Shown in pieces: positions 59,853 to 64,000 of a stretch of 64,000 nucleotides of DNA; position 1 is the first letter of the stretch; the number at the start of each line of letters is the position of its first letter. The stretch covers positions 1 to 64,000 of the forward strand of contig NZ_JBFBCI010000033.1 of NCBI RefSeq assembly GCF_040683095.1. Direction: 5' to 3'. Source of the DNA: Sphaerisporangium sp040683095 (GTDB taxonomy: Bacteria; Actinomycetota; Actinomycetes; Streptosporangiales; Streptosporangiaceae). The notes beneath the pieces were generated by a model. It had not been told where the DNA came from. It was given only the letters and a program-made list of their open reading frames with translations, and searched no databases. The position numbers were made by a program, and so were the translations under genes.

Positions 59853-62522
59853 TCAGGCGGTCTCGGCGATCAGGCGTTCGACGGCGGCCATGGCCTCGCC
59901 GACCGCCTCGGGGTTCTGGCCGCCGCCCTGGGCGATGTCCGGCTTACCGCCACCGCCGCCGCCGAGCGTCTTCGCCGCCGTCCGGACCAGGTCGCCCGCC
60001 TTGAGACCGCGCTCGCGGGCGGCCTCGTTGGTGGCGACCACCGTCAGCGGACGGCCGTTCGCCGTGGAGAACAGCGCCACGACGGCCGGTCGGCCCCCGA
60101 GGATGCGGTCGCGCACGTCCAGGACGAGCCTGCGCAGGTCGTCGGCGTCCGTGCCGTCCGGCGCGCGGCCGACGACGACCGCGACGCCCTTGACGTCCGC
60201 GGCGCCCGCGGCCAGCCCTGCGGCCGCCTGCAGGACCTTCTCGGCGCGGTACTTCTCGATCTCCTTCTCGGCGTCCCTGAGCCTGCCGAGCATGGTGGAG
60301 ACGCGCTCGGGGAGCTCCTCCGAGCGGCCCTTGACCAGCTCCTGGAGCTGGGCGACCACGGTGTGTTCGCGGGCCAGGAAGTTGTAGGCGTCCAGGCCGA
60401 CCAGCGCCTCGACGCGCCGCACGCCGGAGCCGATCGAGGACTCGCCGAGCAGCTTCACCAGGCCGAGCTGGGCCGTGTTGCGGACGTGCGTGCCGCCGCA
60501 CAGCTCCTTGGAGAAGTCGCCGATGGTCACGACGCGCACGCGCTCGCCGTATTTCTCGCCGAACTCCGCGATGGCGCCCTGCCGCTTGGCCTCGTCGATG
60601 CTCATGACCTCGGCCTCGACGTCGAGCTCGCGGGCGAGAACCTCGTTGATCTTCTGCTCGACGTCGGCGAGCACCGTGCCGGGCACGGCGGACGGGGAAC
60701 CGAAGTCGAAGCGGAAGCGGCCCGGCGAGTTCTCCGACCCCGCCTGCGACGCCGTCGGCCCGAGCGCGTCGCGCAGGGCCTGGTGCGTGAGGTGGGTCGC
60801 GCTGTGGGCGCGGGCGATCGCGCGGCGGCGGCCGACGTCGATGGCCGCGAAGGCGGACGCGCCGAGCGTCACCTCGCCGACCTGCACGACCCCCTTGTGC
60901 ACGCTGACGCCCGGAACCGGCTGCTGGACGTCGCGGACCTCGATGACGGCGCCGGAGTCCAGCTTGATGCGCCCCTGGTCGGCGAGCTGGCCGCCGCCCT
61001 CGGCGTAGAACGGGGTGCGGTCGAGGACGACCTCGACTGTGTCCCCCTCGACCGCGGCGGGCGACGGCACGCCGTCCACGAGCAGGCCGACGATGGTCGA
61101 CTCGCCCTCGGTCGCGATGTACCCGGTGAACTCGGTGAAGCCGGAGGCGTCGGCCACCTCGCGGTAGGCGGACAGGTCGGCGTGACCGGTCTTCTTCGCC
61201 CGCGCGTCGGCCTTCGCGCGCTCGCGCTGCTCCTTCATCAGGCGGCGGAAGCCGTCCTCGTCCACGGACAGGCCCTGCTCGGCGGCCATCTCCAGGGTGA
61301 GGTCGATCGGGAAGCCCCAGGTGTCGTGGAGCTGGAACGCCTTGTCGCCGGCGAGCACGCCGCCACCGGACGCCTTGGTCTCGGTGACGGCGGTGTCGAG
61401 GATCGCGGTGCCGGACTTGAGCGTCTTGAGGAAGGCGGCCTCCTCGGCGAGCGCGACCGCCTCGATGCGCTTGCGGTCGGCCACGAGCTCGGGGTACTGC
61501 TCGCCCATCGACCTGATGACCGTGTCCACCAGGTCCAGGACGACCGGTCCCGTGGCGCCGAGCAGCCGCATGTTGCGGATCGCGCGGCGCATGATGCGGC
61601 GCAGCACGTACCCGCGGCCCTCGTTACCGGGGACGACGCCGTCGCCGACGAGCATGACGGACGTGCGCATGTGGTCGCTGACGACGCGCAGCGAGACGTC
61701 GGAGGCCTGCGCGGCGCCGTAGCGGACGCCGGTGAGCTCGGTGGCGCGGTCGATGACGACCCGGGAGGTGTCGATCTCGTACATGTTGTGCACGCCCTGC
61801 AGGATCATCGCGAGGCGTTCGAGGCCGAGCCCGGTGTCGATGTTCTTGGACGGCAGCTCGCCGAGGATCGGGTAGTCCTCCTTGCCCTCGCCCGGCCCGC
61901 GCTCGTACTGCATGAAGACGAGGTTCCAGATCTCGACGTACCGCTCGTCGTTGACGGCCGGGCCGCCCTCGGGGCCGAACTCGGGGCCGCGGTCGTAGTT
62001 GATCTCCGAGCAGGGCCCGCAGGGGCCGGGGACGCCCATGGACCAGAAGTTGGGGCCCATGCCCAGACGCTGGATACGCTCGGCCGGGATGCCGATCTTC
62101 TCGCGCCAGATGCGCTCGGCCTCGTCGTCGTCGAGGTAGACGGTGATCCAGATGCGGTCCGGGTCCAGGCCGTAGCCGCCGTCCGCCACGGAGTTCGTGA
62201 GCAGCTCCCAGGCGTACTGGATGGCGCCTTCCTTGAAGTAGTCGCCGAAGGAGAAGTTTCCGCACATCTGGAAGAAGGTGCCGTGCCGGGTGGTCTTGCC
62301 GACCTCTTCGATGTCCGGCGTACGCACGCACTTCTGCACGCTGACGAGCCGGGGATGCGGCGCCTTGACCTCGCCGAGGAAGTACGGCTTGAACGGGACC
62401 ATGCCCGCGGGCACCAGCAGCAGCGTGGGGTCGTCGGCGATCAGTGATGCCGACGGCACCACGGCGTGCCCGCGCTCCTCGAAGAATCGCAGCCAACGCC
62501 GCCGAATCTCGACCGACTCCAT
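59853..62522 (-). CDS. alaS: Alanyl-tRNA synthetase
   Basis: Charges tRNA-Ala. ATG 62522 is chosen: GGGAGGG precedes it and the product starts MESVEIRRRWLRFFEERGHA, the normal N-terminus. The 889-aa protein has the class II aminoacylation core (RTPDIEEVGKTTRHGTFFQM, NFWSMGVPGPCGPCSEI), the editing domain with RAHSATHLTHQAL and ELCGGTHVRNT (zinc-type His/Cys set), and the C-Ala oligomerisation domain ending GGGGKPDIAQGGGQNPEAVG. All catalytic marks are intact. The neighbours are not the usual ruvX/mltG/aroE set, so it may be a second alaS copy. Confidence 0.96.
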   Translation of the reverse strand: MESVEIRRRWLRFFEERGHAVVPSASLIADDPTLLLVPAGMVPFKPYFLGEVKAPHPRLVSVQKCVRTPDIEEVGKTTRHGTFFQMCGNFSFGDYFKEGAIQYAWELLTNSVADGGYGLDPDRIWITVYLDDDEAERIWREKIGIPAERIQRLGMGPNFWSMGVPGPCGPCSEINYDRGPEFGPEGGPAVNDERYVEIWNLVFMQYERGPGEGKEDYPILGELPSKNIDTGLGLERLAMILQGVHNMYEIDTSRVVIDRATELTGVRYGAAQASDVSLRVVSDHMRTSVMLVGDGVVPGNEGRGYVLRRIMRRAIRNMRLLGATGPVVLDLVDTVIRSMGEQYPELVADRKRIEAVALAEEAAFLKTLKSGTAILDTAVTETKASGGGVLAGDKAFQLHDTWGFPIDLTLEMAAEQGLSVDEDGFRRLMKEQRERAKADARAKKTGHADLSAYREVADASGFTEFTGYIATEGESTIVGLLVDGVPSPAAVEGDTVEVVLDRTPFYAEGGGQLADQGRIKLDSGAVIEVRDVQQPVPGVSVHKGVVQVGEVTLGASAFAAIDVGRRRAIARAHSATHLTHQALRDALGPTASQAGSENSPGRFRFDFGSPSAVPGTVLADVEQKINEVLARELDVEAEVMSIDEAKRQGAIAEFGEKYGERVRVVTIGDFSKELCGGTHVRNTAQLGLVKLLGESSIGSGVRRVEALVGLDAYNFLAREHTVVAQLQELVKGRSEELPERVSTMLGRLRDAEKEIEKYRAEKVLQAAAGLAAGAADVKGVAVVVGRAPDGTDADDLRRLVLDVRDRILGGRPAVVALFSTANGRPLTVVATNEAARERGLKAGDLVRTAAKTLGGGGGGKPDIAQGGGQNPEAVGEAMAAVERLIAETA

Positions 62523-62646
62523 CAGGGGTCCCTCCCCAGCGCGACACGCTCCCCGCCGGACGGGCGGGGCTCTCAGAAAAGGGGCGGAAGATCCGGCCCC
62601 GCTCCTAAGACTAGAGTCGCCGCGGAGCCTCGCGAACCGAGTAAGC

Positions 62647-62692
62647 GCGCCGCCCGGCGCGGAGGAGCGCGTTCCTCCGCGCCGGGCGGCGC
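62647..62692. terminator. 20-bp perfect hairpin, terminator of the dehydrogenase gene
   Basis: Arms gcgccgcccggcgcggagga (62647-62666) and its exact complement (62673-62692) flank a six-base loop. It lies 85 bases past the alcohol-dehydrogenase stop and 125 bases before alaS begins, both on the minus strand, so it separates the two transcription units. Confidence 0.9.
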
Positions 62693-62776
62693 TACGACGA
62701 GGAGACCTCCGGGAACGCGACGCCGTGAGCGAGGTCATGGACAGCGGCCGATGAACTGCGCGGCCTCGTGCGGCGC

Positions 62777-63952
62777 CTACGCCCAGGGGCGCAGGAGGAC
62801 CTTGTTGCAGTGGTTCTCCTTGTTCTTGAACATCTCGTACCCACGCGGAGCCTCATCCAGAGGCAGGTGATGGCTGATGACGAAGCTGGGGTCGATGGCG
62901 CCCTCACGGATCCTGTTGAGCAGAGGATCCAGGTAGCGCTGGACGTGGCACTGGCCCGTCTTCATCGTGAGCGACCGGTTCATGAAGGAGCCCATCGGGA
63001 ACTTGTCCACCAGGCCGCCGTAGACGCCGCTGACCGAGACGATCCCGCCGTTGCGGCAGGCGAGGATGGCCTCGCGCAGCGCGTACGGCCGACCGGTCTC
63101 CATGCGGGTCGCCTGCTTGGCGCGGTCGTAGGCCTGGACGGCCCGAACGGGATAGTGGGCCTCCATGCCCACGGCGTCGATGCACGCGTCGGGGCCACGC
63201 CCGGCCGTCATGTCGCGGAGCGCGTCCAGGACGTCGACCTCCTCGTAGTTGAGCGTCTCGGCGCCCGCCCGCGCGGCGATCTCCAGCCGGTACGGGAAGC
63301 GGTCGATGCAGATGACCCGCTCGGCCCCCAACAGGTACGCGCTCGCGACCGTGAACTGGCCCACCGGGCCCGCGCCCCACACGGCGATGACGTCGCCCTG
63401 CTTGATGTCGCACATCTCCGCGCCCATCCAGCCGGTGGGGAAGATGTCGGACAGGAACAGCACCTGCTCGTCCGGAAGGTCGTCCTCGACCTTGATCGGC
63501 CCGAAGTCGGCGAACGGCACGCGCGCGTACTGCGCCTGGCCGCCCGGGTAGCCGCCCAACATGTGGGAGTAGCCGAAGATGCCCGCGGGAGCGTGTCCCA
63601 TGAGCTTCTCGGCCATGCCGGCGTTCGGGTTGGAGTTCTCGCACACCGAGTACATGCCGTCCGCGCAGGCCAGGCAGTCACCGCACGCGATCGGGAACGG
63701 GACGACGACGCGGTCGCCCACGCGCAGCGTCGTCACCCGCGGGCCGACCTCGACGACCTCGCCCATGAACTCGTGGCCGAGGATGTCGCCCTTCTTCATG
63801 GTCGGGATGTACCCGTCGTACAAGTGCAGGTCCGAGCCGCAGATCGCGCTGGAGGTGATGCGGACGATGGCGTCCCTGGGGTTGAGGATCCGGGGATCCG
63901 GCACCTCCCGGACCTCGACGGTGTTACGGCCCATCCAGCAGTTCGCCTTCAT
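62777..63952 (-). CDS. Zinc-dependent alcohol dehydrogenase
   Basis: A 391-aa MDR-family enzyme, preceded by GGAGGA. The catalytic zinc site is in AICGSDLHLYDG and GHEFMGEVVEVG; the structural zinc Cys cluster is shortened (CGDCLACADGMYSVCENSNP). The NAD site reads VIAVWGAGPVGQFTVASAYL. The insertion ACIDAVGMEAHYPVRAVQAY and IRNGGIVSVSGVYGG-like end place it with glutathione-independent formaldehyde/threonine-type dehydrogenases. Its promoter lies at the window edge (63953-64000). Confidence 0.93.
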   Translation of the reverse strand: MKANCWMGRNTVEVREVPDPRILNPRDAIVRITSSAICGSDLHLYDGYIPTMKKGDILGHEFMGEVVEVGPRVTTLRVGDRVVVPFPIACGDCLACADGMYSVCENSNPNAGMAEKLMGHAPAGIFGYSHMLGGYPGGQAQYARVPFADFGPIKVEDDLPDEQVLFLSDIFPTGWMGAEMCDIKQGDVIAVWGAGPVGQFTVASAYLLGAERVICIDRFPYRLEIAARAGAETLNYEEVDVLDALRDMTAGRGPDACIDAVGMEAHYPVRAVQAYDRAKQATRMETGRPYALREAILACRNGGIVSVSGVYGGLVDKFPMGSFMNRSLTMKTGQCHVQRYLDPLLNRIREGAIDPSFVISHHLPLDEAPRGYEMFKNKENHCNKVLLRPWA

Positions 63953-64000
63953 GGGATCCTCCTCATCTCACCGGCTGGGCCAGGCGCTGGAAGAGCTGCC

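Overview
The window is high-GC DNA from a filamentous actinomycete, most likely in or near the Streptosporangiales or Streptomycetales. The evidence is codon use (almost only G or C at third positions), frequent GTG starts, a perfect CebR operator beside a secreted GH6 cellulase, an LPFTG cell-wall anchor, DUF4032, UdgX, TetR-P450 pairs and an aerobic high-affinity [NiFe] hydrogenase. No rRNA, tRNA or CRISPR array was seen. Gene names rest on reading motifs by eye; no database search was run.

Layout. 0-1 kb: decayed IS200/IS605 element (TnpA-like gene with a damaged HUH motif, TnpB tail fragment, fragment of an older gene). 1-4.3 kb: sugar ABC importer (two permeases and a lipoprotein, no ATPase) behind a 15-bp palindrome. 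4.7-9.8 kb: DUF4032 kinase-like protein, DUF523, alpha/beta hydrolase, a truncated SDR joined to a zinc-ribbon piece, LLM-class monooxygenase and a small unknown protein. 9.8-21.6 kb: one minus-strand operon for a group 1h (formerly group 5) [NiFe] hydrogenase. Its order is SIS protein, HypC/HupF-like chaperone, SIS protein, small subunit, large subunit, NifU-like, DUF5947, DUF6084, an unknown 477-aa protein, maturation protease (with a nested 33-aa membrane peptide), hypA, hypC, hypD, hypE. hypB and hypF are not in the window. 21.8-24.5 kb: dienelactone-hydrolase-like enzyme and a phosphoribosyltransferase/erythromycin-esterase fusion.

25.1-29.4 kb: two tandem family 2B encapsulin shell genes (HK97 fold with a cyclic-nucleotide-binding-like insertion), followed by a polyprenyl diphosphate synthase that is the probable cargo. 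The first ~1 kb of the two shell genes is almost identical and has odd composition (C/A-rich, G-poor, CAA/AAA codons); the last ~400 bp diverges and looks like the host genome. 29.9-32 kb: secreted CBM2-GH6 cellulase. 32.2-39.8 kb: MarR, a stand-alone LeuA regulatory domain, S33 peptidase, TetR, a repeat protein with hexapeptide [VL]WDxxx units, a TetR-P450 pair behind a 37-bp palindrome, and UdgX.

39.8-53.5 kb: a cell-surface locus built around a ~3047-aa adhesin (lectin-like, IPT, FN3, putative Ig, 15 DUF11-type repeats, C-terminal module). A small secreted paralogue of its C-terminal module, a DUF11 membrane protein, a translationally coupled DUF916-like protein, an LPFTG protein and a Pro/Thr-rich membrane-anchored protein lie around it. 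53.6-57.8 kb: SDR, 6PGDH-type dehydrogenase, two secreted SnoaL-like paralogues and an NmrA-like protein. 58-59.6 kb: I78-type inhibitor lipoprotein next to a trypsin-like protease lacking its 5' end. 59.8-64 kb: alanyl-tRNA synthetase in an atypical neighbourhood, a strong terminator and a zinc alcohol dehydrogenase.

A recurring oddity is short in-frame tandem repeats (12-18 bp units), four of them inside the hydrogenase operon.
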